In this document: positions 15,445 to 23,211 of the stretch, one piece after another
Layout: each line of letters begins with the position of its first letter
Numbering within the stretch: position 1 is the stretch's first letter
Source: Faecalibacterium taiwanense
GTDB lineage: Bacteria; Bacillota; Clostridia; Oscillospirales; Ruminococcaceae
Reading direction: 5' to 3'
Assembly: GCF_036632915.2 (NCBI RefSeq)
Contig: NZ_CP155552.1
Location: forward strand, 2,728,001 to 2,792,000
Length of the DNA: 64,000 nucleotides
Notes under the pieces: model-generated
Seen by the model: the letters and a program-made list of their open reading frames with translations, nothing else
The model's database searches: none
Told to the model about the DNA's origin: nothing
Translations under genes and position numbers: made by a program

Positions 15445-17022
15445 ATTCCATGTCCGCACTTCAAAATCTCCATCGTAAAACGCAGCCAAGGACAGTCTGC
15501 TGTTGCCGGTGCAGCCTACCAGAGCGGTGAACGGCTGTTCAGTGAGTACGACCAGAAAACGAAATTCTACAACAAAAAGAAAGAACTTGTCCATGCCGAG
15601 ATCATGCTGCCAACCCATGCGCCGCCCGGATATGCAGACCGGGCAACGCTCTGGAACTCAGTAGAAGCCGTGGAGAATCAATGGAACTCCCAGCTTGCCC
15701 GCCGTATCGTGCTGGCACTTCCGAGAGAAGTTCCGAAAGACCAGTATCTTCCCATGCTCAAAGAATTTTGCAACGAGCAGTTTGTTTCCAAAGGCATGGT
15801 TGCTGACTTCGCCATCCACGACAAGGGCGATGGGAACCCACACGCCCACATTCTGCTGACGATTCGGGCAATGGACGAACATGGCAAGTGGCTCCCGAAA
15901 GCCCGCAAGGTTTATGATCTTGATGAAAATGGAGAACGCATCCAACTCCCATCCGGGAACTGGAAGTGTCACAAGGAAAACACGGTGGACTGGAACGACC
16001 AGAAGTACGCCGAGGTCTGGCGGCATGGCTGGGAAACCATCACCAACCGCTATCTGGAAGCCGCTGGCAGACCGGAACGTGTTGATCTCCGCTCATTCGA
16101 GCGTCAGGGCGTGCAGCAGATTCCAACCGTGCATCTCGGCCCCACTGCTCACCAGATGGAAAAACGTGGGATAGAAACCTTTCTCGGCAACCTGAACCGG
16201 GACATTCGTGCCGCCAACAGCTTGATGCAGTCCATCCGCAGCACCATCCGGGGACTGCAACGCTGGATCGCAGACCTGACCGAAAAGAAGCAGCTTCTTC
16301 TGGACGCTCTGGAAAAGGCGAAAGAACCCACGCTGTCCGACCTGCTGGTGGATTACTTCAACCTTCGCAACGAGCAGCGCAGCGGTTGGTCTGGCAAGGC
16401 AAAACTGAAATGCACCGTCCGGGATTTTGAGGAGATTCGGCAGGCGGTGGACTACCTGAAGGCCCATTCTCTGAACACCATCGAGGATTTGAACGCCGCA
16501 ATCAAAGACCTGAGCCAGACCGCCGCCCCTCTCCGCAGACAGTTGAAGCAGAACGAGAGCCAGATGCGAGCAATCGCCCAGATCAAGGATGCTGCTGCCA
16601 TCCATGCCAAGCTGAAGCCCATCCACGACATCTTTATAAAGAAGAACTTCAAGCTGACAAAGGACGCTTATGCTGCCCAGCACAAGGACGAGCTGGACGC
16701 ATTCAACAAAGCTGTCCGTACCCTGATGAAACTGAACGGCAGCACAGCGGTAGATTTTTCGGCATTGGATGCCGAATTTTCTGCGCTGCAATCCGGCAGC
16801 GCAGAGCTGCGCAGCCAACTGGAAACCTTGCAGCCGGACATCTCTGCTCTGAAAAATATCCGCAAGTATATCGACCTTGTGCTGAATAAGCAACAGCTTT
16901 CCGCACCGGGCGGCAAGACCCCGGAAAAGGAATCGGTACTGAAAAAGCTGAATGATAGCAAGGTGGCTCTTGAAGAGAAAAAATCACAGCCCTATCAAAA
17001 GACAACGGAACACACATTGTAA
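15445..17022 (+). CDS. MobA/MobL relaxase of element B
   Basis: A relaxase of ~525 residues that would nick oriT and lead the DNA strand in transfer. The N-terminus (CPHFKISIVKRSQGQSAVAG, then AYQSGERLFSEYD) and the HUH metal motif GNPHAHILLT (~residue 131) are typical of MOBQ MobA/MobL proteins. The C-terminal half is coiled coil. By homology with the 23212 gene the protein begins PCPHF. Here that codon position is ATT (15445), correctly spaced behind AGGAGGT, so this is either a rare ATT start or an ATG-to-ATT error; GTG at 15436 overlaps the ribosome site. tnpW follows. Confidence 0.88.
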   Translation: MPCPHFKISIVKRSQGQSAVAGAAYQSGERLFSEYDQKTKFYNKKKELVHAEIMLPTHAPPGYADRATLWNSVEAVENQWNSQLARRIVLALPREVPKDQYLPMLKEFCNEQFVSKGMVADFAIHDKGDGNPHAHILLTIRAMDEHGKWLPKARKVYDLDENGERIQLPSGNWKCHKENTVDWNDQKYAEVWRHGWETITNRYLEAAGRPERVDLRSFERQGVQQIPTVHLGPTAHQMEKRGIETFLGNLNRDIRAANSLMQSIRSTIRGLQRWIADLTEKKQLLLDALEKAKEPTLSDLLVDYFNLRNEQRSGWSGKAKLKCTVRDFEEIRQAVDYLKAHSLNTIEDLNAAIKDLSQTAAPLRRQLKQNESQMRAIAQIKDAAAIHAKLKPIHDIFIKKNFKLTKDAYAAQHKDELDAFNKAVRTLMKLNGSTAVDFSALDAEFSALQSGSAELRSQLETLQPDISALKNIRKYIDLVLNKQQLSAPGGKTPEKESVLKKLNDSKVALEEKKSQPYQKTTEHTL

Positions 17023-17036
17023 AAGGAGAAGCACAA

Positions 17037-17210
17037 ATGAGCAAAACTGTCACTTTGACCGAACATCGCCCTGCGGATGGAATGTTGACCATGCGAGTCA
17101 AAAACACAACTTACAACGTCAACATCTTTTTCAATCCGAACGCGAAGAGCACATTGGATACTCAAATGCGAAAAATCATTCAAAAAGAAGCGAAAGCTGG
17201 TAACTTTTGA
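17037..17210 (+). CDS. tnpW: TnpW family transposon protein
   Basis: A 57-residue protein with an AAAGGAG ribosome site, 14 bases after the relaxase stop. The pattern (MRVKNTTYNVNIFFNPNAKS, then TLDTQMRKIIQKEA) matches the TnpW family of Tn4451-type elements, which sits between the relaxase and coupling-protein genes. The biochemical role of TnpW is not known to me. Confidence 0.75.
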   Translation: MSKTVTLTEHRPADGMLTMRVKNTTYNVNIFFNPNAKSTLDTQMRKIIQKEAKAGNF

Positions 17211-17225
17211 ATTTACAGCAGCATC

Positions 17226-18499
17226 TTGATTTTTTATCTTGACAAAAGGCAGCCCAAAGGTAGTATCGTGGTCGAGTGCGGGAACGCACTTCTGAAAAAC
17301 GGCTACAAGCTGAAAATCCTGAATACCATTAACTTTTCCAAGAGTATGCACTACAACCCCTTCGCTTATGTCCACAGCGAAAAAGACGTTTTGAAGTTGG
17401 TGACAACGCTGATGACCAACACCAAGGGCGAAGGCAGTGGCGGCGATCCTTTCTGGGAAAAATCCGAAAGACTGCTTTTGACCGCCCTGATTGCCTATCT
17501 GCATTACGAAGCCCCGGTGGAGGAGCAAAATTTCGCCACCCTGCTGGAAATGCTGAACACCATGCAGGTGCTGGAGGACGACGAGGAATACCAGAATCCG
17601 GTGGATCTGCTGTTTGAAGAACTGGCAAAAAAGAAGCCCAACAGCTTTGCCGGGCGGCAGTATAAACTTTACAAGCTGGCTGCCGGAAAGACCGCAAAAT
17701 CCATCCTGATTTCCTGCGGTGCACGGCTGGCTCCTTTCGACATTCAGGAACTGCGTGACCTCACCATGTACGATGAGCTGCAACTGGACACGCTGGGCGA
17801 TAAGAAGACGGCGTTGTTCCTCATCATGTCGGACACGGATTCAACCTTTAACTTCCTCATCAGCATGGTCTACACCCAGCTTTTCAATCTGCTGTGCGAC
17901 AAAGCAGATGATGTGTACGGCGGTAAGCTGCCCATCCATGTGCGATGCCTTATCGACGAGTGCGCCAACATCGGGCAGATTCCCAATCTGGAAAAGCTGG
18001 TGGCCACCATCCGCAGCCGTGAGATCTCCGCCTGTCTTGTTTTGCAGGCGAGAAGCCAGTTGAAGGCCATCTACAAGGACAATGCGGACACCATCGTGGG
18101 CAACATGGATTCTCAAATTTTCTGGGCGGCAGCGAGCCGACCACTCTGAAAGACCTGTCCGAGATTCTGGGCAAGGAGACCATTGATGCGTTTAACACCT
18201 CGGACACTCGTGGCAACAGCCCCAGTTACGGCACTACGTTCCAAAAGATGGGTCACGAATTATTGAGCCGAGACGAACCGGCGGTGCTGGACGGCGGCAA
18301 GTGTATTTTGCAGTTGCGTGGCGTCAGACCGTTTCTTTCGGACAAGTACGACCTGACCCAGCATCCCAACTACAAGCTGACCTCGGACTACGACCCCAAA
18401 AACACCTTCGATATTGAAAAATATCTGAACCGAAAAGAAAAAATCAATCCCAATGATGAATTTGTTGTGATTGACGCTGATTCGCTCCCGCCTGCCTGA
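17226..18499 (+). pseudogene. virD4: VirD4/TraG-type coupling protein, 5'-deleted and frameshifted
   Basis: The sequence from PKGSIVVECGNALLKNGYK onward matches Tn1549-type VirD4 ATPases. The membrane segments and Walker A region, ~150-200 residues, are missing at a junction near 17245-17255. Walker B is present (LIDECANIGQ). A second break lies at TTTT 18118-18121, where one more T restores QIFLGGSEPTTLKDL and the frame to 18499. Coupling proteins hand the relaxosome to the type IV channel. Without its P-loop this copy cannot work, so element B would need another VirD4. The frameshift may be artefact; the 5' deletion looks real. Confidence 0.85.
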
Positions 18500-18520
18500 C
18501 CCGGTAGGCGGTTTTATTTT
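18488..18520 (+). terminator. Terminator after virD4
   Basis: CCGCCT (18488-18493) pairs with AGGCGG (18506-18511), followed by TTTTATTTTT. Confidence 0.65.
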
Positions 18521-18634
18521 TGACCGGAGAGGTACACCAGAAAATCCACTCCGCCGCAGTTCGCAGCACAACATCTATGGTTTCGGGTGTGTACGGACGG
18601 TCTTCAATTTTTTCAAAATAAAGGAGAAACGACT

Positions 18635-18793
18635 ATGGAATTCTTTAACTCTGCTATCGAAGTTCTTCAGACTCTGGTTGTCGCTCTGGGTGCCGGTCTC
18701 GGCGTTTGGGGTGCTATCAATCTGCTTGAGGGTTATGGTAACGACAACCCCGGCTCCAAGTCTCAGGGCATGAAGCAGTTCATGGCTAATTAA
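18635..18793 (+). pseudogene. maff2, N-terminal half (interrupted by element C)
   Basis: The coding region starts with AAGGAGAAACGACTATG and encodes the N-terminus of a Maff2-family membrane peptide (MEFFNSAIEVLQTLVVAL..., GMKQFMA). It then runs into AAT-TAA contributed by element C. The matching C-terminal half, starting at the same codons (KQLMAGGG...), is found at 29015-29092. The intact product would be a ~75-residue, two-helix membrane peptide encoded between virD4 and the VirB6-like gene, as in Tn1549-like elements. Confidence 0.88.
18776..18787 (+). repeat. attL core repeat of element C
   Basis: CAGTTCATGGCT here and CAGCTCATGGCT at 29018-29029 differ at one base. They mark the two ends of the insertion within maff2. 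The shared TCATGGCT is the maximum crossover core for the serine recombinase at 27248. Confidence 0.75.
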
Positions 18794-18856
18794 AGGGAAC
18801 AAAAAGAAAGGAAAAGCACAATCCAGACGGTATCAGCGGCAGTCCACAAGAATAAA

Positions 18857-18885
18857 TTGTGATTTCACAAGATTAGTGCTATAAT
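18857..18885 (+). promoter_or_regulatory. Promoter with palindromic -35 operator (element C left end)
   Basis: TTGTGA (18857-18862) and TATAAT (18880-18885) are spaced by 17 bases. The -35 lies in a perfect palindrome TTGTGA-TT-TCACAA (18857-18870), a likely operator. A GC-rich hairpin CCGGGGC/GCCCCGG follows at 18902-18919 before the 18949 regulator gene. Confidence 0.7.
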
Positions 18886-18948
18886 AAGAGAAAAGTTCCT
18901 GCCGGGGCAGCCGCCCCGGTGGTATGGATAGGAAGGCGGGAAAGCAAT

Positions 18949-19220
18949 ATGCACATCAGCTATAAACCACTCTGGCATACACTGTTAGAGCGTGATATGA
19001 GAAAAGAAGATTTAAGGCTTGCTGCTGGTATGACAACGAATATGATTGCCAACATGAGCAAAGAGGAAAGCACATCAGCATGGATACATTAGCCCGTATC
19101 TGCGAAACGCTGAATTGTGAGATTACCGATGTGATTGAGTTAGTATCAGACGAGCCTGCTTCCACAGGAGGTAAGGAGCATGAGCGAATTGAAACCAAGA
19201 ATAACGGAAAACGGAATTGA
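18949..19220 (+). pseudogene. Small Cro/CI-type HTH regulator, frameshifted
   Basis: Begins MHISYKPLWHTLLERDMRK, then LRLAAGMTTNMIANMSK, the usual start of ~70-residue Cro/CI-type regulators on these elements. After MSK the frame breaks near 19060-19070; the normal continuation (HISMDTLARICETLNCEI, then DVIELV) is in the next frame and ends at 19220. A one-base change would restore it. It sits directly behind the promoter with the palindromic operator, so autoregulation is likely. Its 3' end overlaps the tnpV start. Confidence 0.7.
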
Positions 19221-19557
19221 TTATATCCTTGTCGGAGATTACTATATCCCAGATTTGAAGCTGCCGGAGGAACACCGCCCTATCGGAAAGTACGGACGGA
19301 TGCACCGGGAGTATTTAAGAGAAGTCCACCCAGCCAAATTGAACACCTTGACCTTGACAGGGGAGTTATGGACATACCTTGCAGACCTGAACGAACAGGC
19401 ACAGGAACGGTTAGACACCATCATGGAGCAGATGAAAGATGCCGAGGGCGTGACCGAGGAATTGAAACGAACCCAACAAATGGAATGGGTGCGGCGTTGC
19501 AATAACATTCACAACCGGGCAGAAGAAATTATTTTGCAAGAGATGATTTATTCATAA
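19180..19557 (+). CDS. tnpV: TnpV family transposon protein
   Basis: A 125-residue TnpV protein with an AAGGAG ribosome site. It shares IDYILVGDYYIPDL, IGKYGRMHREYLREVHP and the C-terminal NRAEEIILQEMIYS with the copies at 11055 and 43423, but differs enough to be an independent lineage. It is the second gene of element C, behind the small HTH regulator. Family role unknown. Confidence 0.88.
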   Translation: MSELKPRITENGIDYILVGDYYIPDLKLPEEHRPIGKYGRMHREYLREVHPAKLNTLTLTGELWTYLADLNEQAQERLDTIMEQMKDAEGVTEELKRTQQMEWVRRCNNIHNRAEEIILQEMIYS

Positions 19558-19612
19558 CGGTATGGTAGAATGATTATGACAAATAAGAATTTGTTGAAAG
19601 GAGTAAACAACT

Positions 19613-20026
19613 ATGAAAATGTCAAAAGAAAAAATTGATATAAGCATGTTTGCCCCATGCGGAATGAATTGTAAGGTTTGTTATAAGCACTGTTACAATA
19701 AAAAAACTTGTTCTGGGTGCTTGAATAGTGATAAAGGGAAACCAGAACATTGTCGTAAATGCAAAATAAAGGATTGCATCAAAGGAAAATCGTTATCCTA
19801 TTGTTTTGAATGTGCTGAATATCCATGTAAGTTGATTAAAAATCTTGAAAAAAGCTATAATAAACGGTATCAAGCAAGTCTTATAGAAAATAGCCGTTTT
19901 GTTCAAGGACATGGTTTGGAACATTTCATGGAACAGCAGAAAATAAAATATACTTGTCCTAAATGCGGTGGCATTATTTCTATTCACGATAAAGAATGTA
20001 GCGAGTGTCAAGAAAAAATGAAATAA
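19613..20026 (+). CDS. DUF3795 cysteine-rich protein
   Basis: A 137-residue protein dense in cysteine. The N-terminal half has the DUF3795 pattern (PCGMNCKVCYKHCYNKKTCSGC, abbreviated, then CRKCKIKDC and CFECAEYPC), suggesting metal or iron-sulfur binding. The C-terminus adds a zinc-ribbon-like CPKCGG...CSEC. Base composition is much more AT-rich than the flanking element genes, as it also is in the 20080 gene. I therefore take the two as acquired cargo. Start ATG follows AAAGGAG. Function unknown. Confidence 0.75.
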   Translation: MKMSKEKIDISMFAPCGMNCKVCYKHCYNKKTCSGCLNSDKGKPEHCRKCKIKDCIKGKSLSYCFECAEYPCKLIKNLEKSYNKRYQASLIENSRFVQGHGLEHFMEQQKIKYTCPKCGGIISIHDKECSECQEKMK

Positions 20027-20079
20027 CAAAATTTCAGTTTATAGAACTAAGAAAATTAGAATTGATGGAGGGATATATT

Positions 20080-20385
20080 ATGATAGGCTTTAGTATAATG
20101 ATGTGGTTCTGTTCTGCTCTTCTCATATTTGTTAGTTTTTCTCTATTAAAAGGAAATTATTCTTCTGTTCATGGCAAAGTATTTGAAACCACAAACGACA
20201 GAAAAGGATATGCAAAAGCATTAGGAAAGCCTGTTTTATTGATAGGAATTTGTCTTTTGTTCTCTGGAGTGATTGCAGTTATATTACCGAAAGATTATGC
20301 TATTTCTATTGCAGTTATATTTATATTATTTATAGCTGTTATTTGTAGTATATGGCTGTATAAGATTCAAAAAAGATTTTCGTAA
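20080..20385 (+). CDS. Small membrane protein
   Basis: A 101-residue protein with three predicted membrane helices: residues ~3-25, ~50-72 and ~76-95. A short soluble loop (VHGKVFETTNDRKGYAKALG) lies between the first two; this layout resembles DUF3784-type proteins. The ATG at 20080 is preceded by GGAGGG; an upstream in-frame ATG at 20005 overlaps the previous gene's end. AT-rich like the DUF3795 gene before it. Cargo of unknown function. Confidence 0.65.
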   Translation: MIGFSIMMWFCSALLIFVSFSLLKGNYSSVHGKVFETTNDRKGYAKALGKPVLLIGICLLFSGVIAVILPKDYAISIAVIFILFIAVICSIWLYKIQKRFS

Positions 20386-20427
20386 ATCCCAGTTTATCGT
20401 TCTGATTTTCAACTGAATAACCACAGT

Positions 20428-20476
20428 AAAAACCGCTGCTACATGGAAGCTAACAAACCATGCAACAGCGGTTTTT
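20428..20476. terminator. Bidirectional terminator
   Basis: AAAAACCGCTG (20428-20438) pairs with CAGCGGTTTTT (20466-20476), an 11-bp stem with T/A runs on both sides. It lies between the ends of the convergent genes at 20385 and 20479. Confidence 0.8.
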
Positions 20477-20478
20477 CT

Positions 20479-21285
20479 TTACCGTTTTTTCCTTTGGCTG
20501 ATAGGCGTTCCCATTTTCTTTGATTTTTTGAGAATCCGAATGAGCCAGCGAAATTCTTCATCTGACAGATTTTTATAGTTGATACCAAGTTGCTTGCAGT
20601 AAAGGACAACCAGCTTTTCATCCCGGCTGCCCTTGAAATTTTCGACCGCTTCCAGATTTTCTTTCAGTTCATCGGCAACGGTGGTCTGGGGTGCACTCTC
20701 ACTGTCCTTTTTGTGGGCTTCCCGAATATCCCGGATAATGAGGTTGAGGTCATCCAGAACCATGTGACTAAAATACTCATCATCGCTGATATGGGCGGCT
20801 TGCAGCACTTTCAAATGCGGGTCATCTTCGCCGGGGCGATACCGTTCAATGATTTCATGCCGGACGGTATCGACAAGTGCATTGAGATTTTGAATCTGCA
20901 TGGTGGCAATCCCGTCCACATAAATCTCAATGTCTGCAAGAAACTTGATAAAATCTTTATGTGTGGCAAGCTCACAGAGCAGACGGTTGTTAATCCGACT
21001 GCTTTTCAGAAGTGCTACCATCTCATCATTCAAATGCAGCTCCGTCAATGACGTGTTGATCTGCTCCCTGTTCTCTGTCCGGCACAGTAGATAATCAACG
21101 GAAACCCCATAGAAGTCTGCCAGCGTGATAAGGTTGCCATGATTGATTTCCTTAAAATCCTCTTTTTCATAACTTCCGAGAGCAGATTTGGAAATACCCG
21201 TCAGCTTTGATAGTTCTTCCAGATTTAAGCCTTTGTCCTTGCGGAGTTCCCAAAGGCGTTCCTGTATGCTTGTTGCTCCTTTCAT
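20479..21285 (-). CDS. XRE-family regulator with long C-terminal domain
   Basis: A 268-residue protein. The first ~65 residues form a Cro/CI helix-turn-helix (LNLEELSKLTGISKSALGSY) followed by the DFYGVSVDYLL motif. The remaining ~200 residues are helical and polar with a very basic C-terminus (KKSKKMGTPISQRKKR), unlike short repressors. It is transcribed toward the DUF3795 cargo and away from the replication/mobilization genes. It is probably the regulator of the 21769 operon across the gene-free 21286-21768 region; that target is inferred. Confidence 0.85.
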   Translation of the reverse strand: MKGATSIQERLWELRKDKGLNLEELSKLTGISKSALGSYEKEDFKEINHGNLITLADFYGVSVDYLLCRTENREQINTSLTELHLNDEMVALLKSSRINNRLLCELATHKDFIKFLADIEIYVDGIATMQIQNLNALVDTVRHEIIERYRPGEDDPHLKVLQAAHISDDEYFSHMVLDDLNLIIRDIREAHKKDSESAPQTTVADELKENLEAVENFKGSRDEKLVVLYCKQLGINYKNLSDEEFRWLIRILKKSKKMGTPISQRKKR

Positions 21286-21768
21286 GGGCGCACACTCCTT
21301 TCCGGCGGTTTCATTGCTGCCGCTTAACTGGATTATATCACACTTTCCGCAATCGTGGAAATTTCTGATTTTTACTCCTAATTCCTACTTTGTGGACATA
21401 CGGCACAGGGCACAAAAATGTTCTATGATACAGGTAGTTCATCGATGGATTATTCCAATCGAATGACCAGCCTGTGTGGGATATGCTTCCCCGGCGATGT
21501 AGTGCCATGACTTTTGGCAGGGATGTGGAGGAACCCTGACCGAAACGAGCGTACCAAAGGGAGCGATACGCCGCTGTGAGATTCAGGGGAGGAACGACAC
21601 CGGGGAGAACTGGCGAACTGACACCGAAATGATACCGAAACACGACAATCTGATAGGGGGATAGTCTACCCTATCGCTGATACTTCGGGAGATTTTAGGC
21701 GGCTCTATGGCTGTAATTTTTCCGAAAATCGCCCCGAAACCATACACAAAAACGGGAGGAAGCGCAAT
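21286..21768 (+). other. Gene-free control region of element C
   Basis: No gene is supported. The stretch is rich in short inverted repeats such as GATAGGG...CCCTATC near 21650-21680 and ends in a GGGAGG ribosome site for the 21769 gene. It lies between the XRE gene and the RepA-like/mobilization operon, so promoters and possibly a replication origin are expected here. I could not single out a convincing -10/-35 pair or iterons. Confidence 0.4.
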
Positions 21769-21957
21769 ATGCCGAGAATGAGCAAAAAGAGGAAACAGGA
21801 GCTTTCCTTTTACCTCAATGACCGGGGGCGTGTCACTTACAACGAATTATGCCGGAAATGCCAGCATGGGTGCAAGCAGAGCTTCCGGGCGGTTGTGATT
21901 GACTGCCCCCGTTATTTATCCAAACGAGCAAAGAAAAAGGAGGAACACACCGAATGA
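21769..21957 (+). CDS. Small cysteine-containing basic protein
   Basis: A 62-residue protein, strongly basic, with four cysteines in CRKCQHGCKQ...IDC, compatible with a small zinc-binding fold. An AACGGGAGG ribosome site precedes it. Its terminal ATGA overlaps the start of the next gene, so the two are translationally coupled. It recurs in Tn4451-like elements upstream of the RepA-like gene as far as I recall. Function unknown. Confidence 0.6.
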   Translation: MPRMSKKRKQELSFYLNDRGRVTYNELCRKCQHGCKQSFRAVVIDCPRYLSKRAKKKEEHTE

Positions 21958-22295
21958 ATTTTGAATTTATGACGATAGACACACCACTGCCGCCCTGTAT
22001 GCCATTTCCCAGAGCGTTGACAGGATTTCCAGTCAGCAGCACCGCAAAGGTCATGTACTGCCGGATGCTGGACGCTATGCTATCCAAAGGGCAGGAGGAC
22101 GAGAACGGAATCCTGTTTGTCTGCTTCCCTGTCACAGCCATTGCCGCAGTCCTGTCCCGCAGTCCTATGACGGTCAAGCGTTCTTTGAATGAACTGGAAA
22201 ACGCAGGACTTATCATGCGGGTGCGTCAGGGCGTTGGAGAGCCGAACAGGATTTATGTGCTGATACCGGGAAAGGAGGACGCTGCCCTTGCCTGA
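21954..22295 (+). CDS. RepA_N-like winged-helix replication/regulatory protein
   Basis: A 113-residue protein with a central winged helix. The start (PLPPCMPFPRAL, then AKVMYCRMLDAML) and the recognition region (VTAIAAVLSRSPMTVKRSLN) resemble the N-terminal domain of replication initiator A proteins. Only this domain is present, so it may act as a regulator rather than an initiator. ATGA overlap with the previous gene and overlap with the DUF3847 gene place it inside an operon. Confidence 0.65.
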   Translation: MNFEFMTIDTPLPPCMPFPRALTGFPVSSTAKVMYCRMLDAMLSKGQEDENGILFVCFPVTAIAAVLSRSPMTVKRSLNELENAGLIMRVRQGVGEPNRIYVLIPGKEDAALA

Positions 22296-22584
22296 TAGCT
22301 CAAAACTTGAAAAGCTCAACCGGGAGCTGGAGAAAAGCGAAAAGAAACTGCGGAAAGCTATCAATGATGAAAAGGCATTGCAGCATCAGTTGAAGCAGCT
22401 TACCCGAAAGGAACGGACGCACCGGCTCTGTACTCGTGGCGGTATGCTGGAAAGTTTTCTGCAAGAGCCGGAACGCCTGACAGATGATGATATCATGCTG
22501 TTGTTGAAACTCATTTTTCACAGACAGGACACGCAGGAACTATTGAAAAAACTGCTGGAACGGAAGAAGCCGGAAACCCCTTAG
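22288..22584 (+). CDS. DUF3847 family protein
   Basis: A 98-residue, highly charged helical protein, starting with TTG at 22288 and overlapping the preceding gene. The hallmark is TRKERTHRLCTRGGMLESF, followed by LTDDDIMLLLKLIFH. It is the intact equivalent of the frameshifted 13974 gene. In both elements the gene ends immediately before oriT, so a role as relaxosome accessory protein is attractive but unproven. Confidence 0.78.
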   Translation: MPDSSKLEKLNRELEKSEKKLRKAINDEKALQHQLKQLTRKERTHRLCTRGGMLESFLQEPERLTDDDIMLLLKLIFHRQDTQELLKKLLERKKPETP

Positions 22585-22591
22585 TTTACTA

Positions 22592-22627
22592 AGGGCGCAA
22601 TTATACACCACCCAGAGGTTGGTGCAT
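22592..22627 (+). other. oriT: Origin of transfer (oriT), MOBQ/RSF1010-like, of element C
   Basis: AGGGCGCAATTA (22592-22603) is identical to the core at 14291 and one base off the RSF1010-type nic core on the other strand. Next to it, CACCACCC (22606-22613) pairs with GGTTGGTG (22617-22624) with one mismatch and a 3-base loop. It lies between DUF3847 and the relaxase gene at 23212. Confidence 0.75.
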
Positions 22628-22882
22628 TGCGTTCTCCGAAGGCTCCTCGCCGGAGGGCTGTGATTTTCCGCAGTCATGGTCTGCTCCAAATCAAACAGGG
22701 GACGCTACGCTTCCCTGCGCTGGCTGCCGCCAGCTACCCTTTTGTGGACTTGCCATCTGGGGACACCTTGCGTTGCAAGCTGTTCCCAGCCGACAAGTTT
22801 CATAAAATATGCTATCTTTTCGATAGCCAATGAAGTATAATGAAGATGACAACAAATCGGCATTTGTAAAGGAGGATTTACA

Positions 22883-23026
22883 ATGAAGAAAATTGGATTA
22901 GGTATTGCAATACTACTCTTTGCCATTATAATTTCTCTTTGCTCATCAGGAATGGGGCTGCTCGTTATCGGAATTGGGATTGTAGGATTGATTTTTTCAA
23001 TCATAGGATTTATAGAACGCAAGTAA
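22883..23026 (+). CDS. Small two-helix membrane protein
   Basis: A 47-residue hydrophobic protein with two membrane helices (residues ~4-19 and ~23-42) and a lysine-rich N-terminus. It is preceded by AAAGGAGG. The sequence is AT-rich relative to the neighbouring mobilization genes. No family recognised. Confidence 0.55.
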   Translation: MKKIGLGIAILLFAIIISLCSSGMGLLVIGIGIVGLIFSIIGFIERK

Positions 23027-23211
23027 AATAACTTCCAGTTTGTCAGCTTCACATCGGGTCAACTTGCCCCGAACTTTTACAATTAAATACCCGCCGCCCA
23101 CATAGCGGCACACCGAGCAGGAAATCTGAAAAAGGTCTCCTGCTTTTTCTGCCCAAAATGAGGTGGTAAAACGCCACCCCGTCCACCAATTAGCGAAAGG
23201 AGGGACACGAA

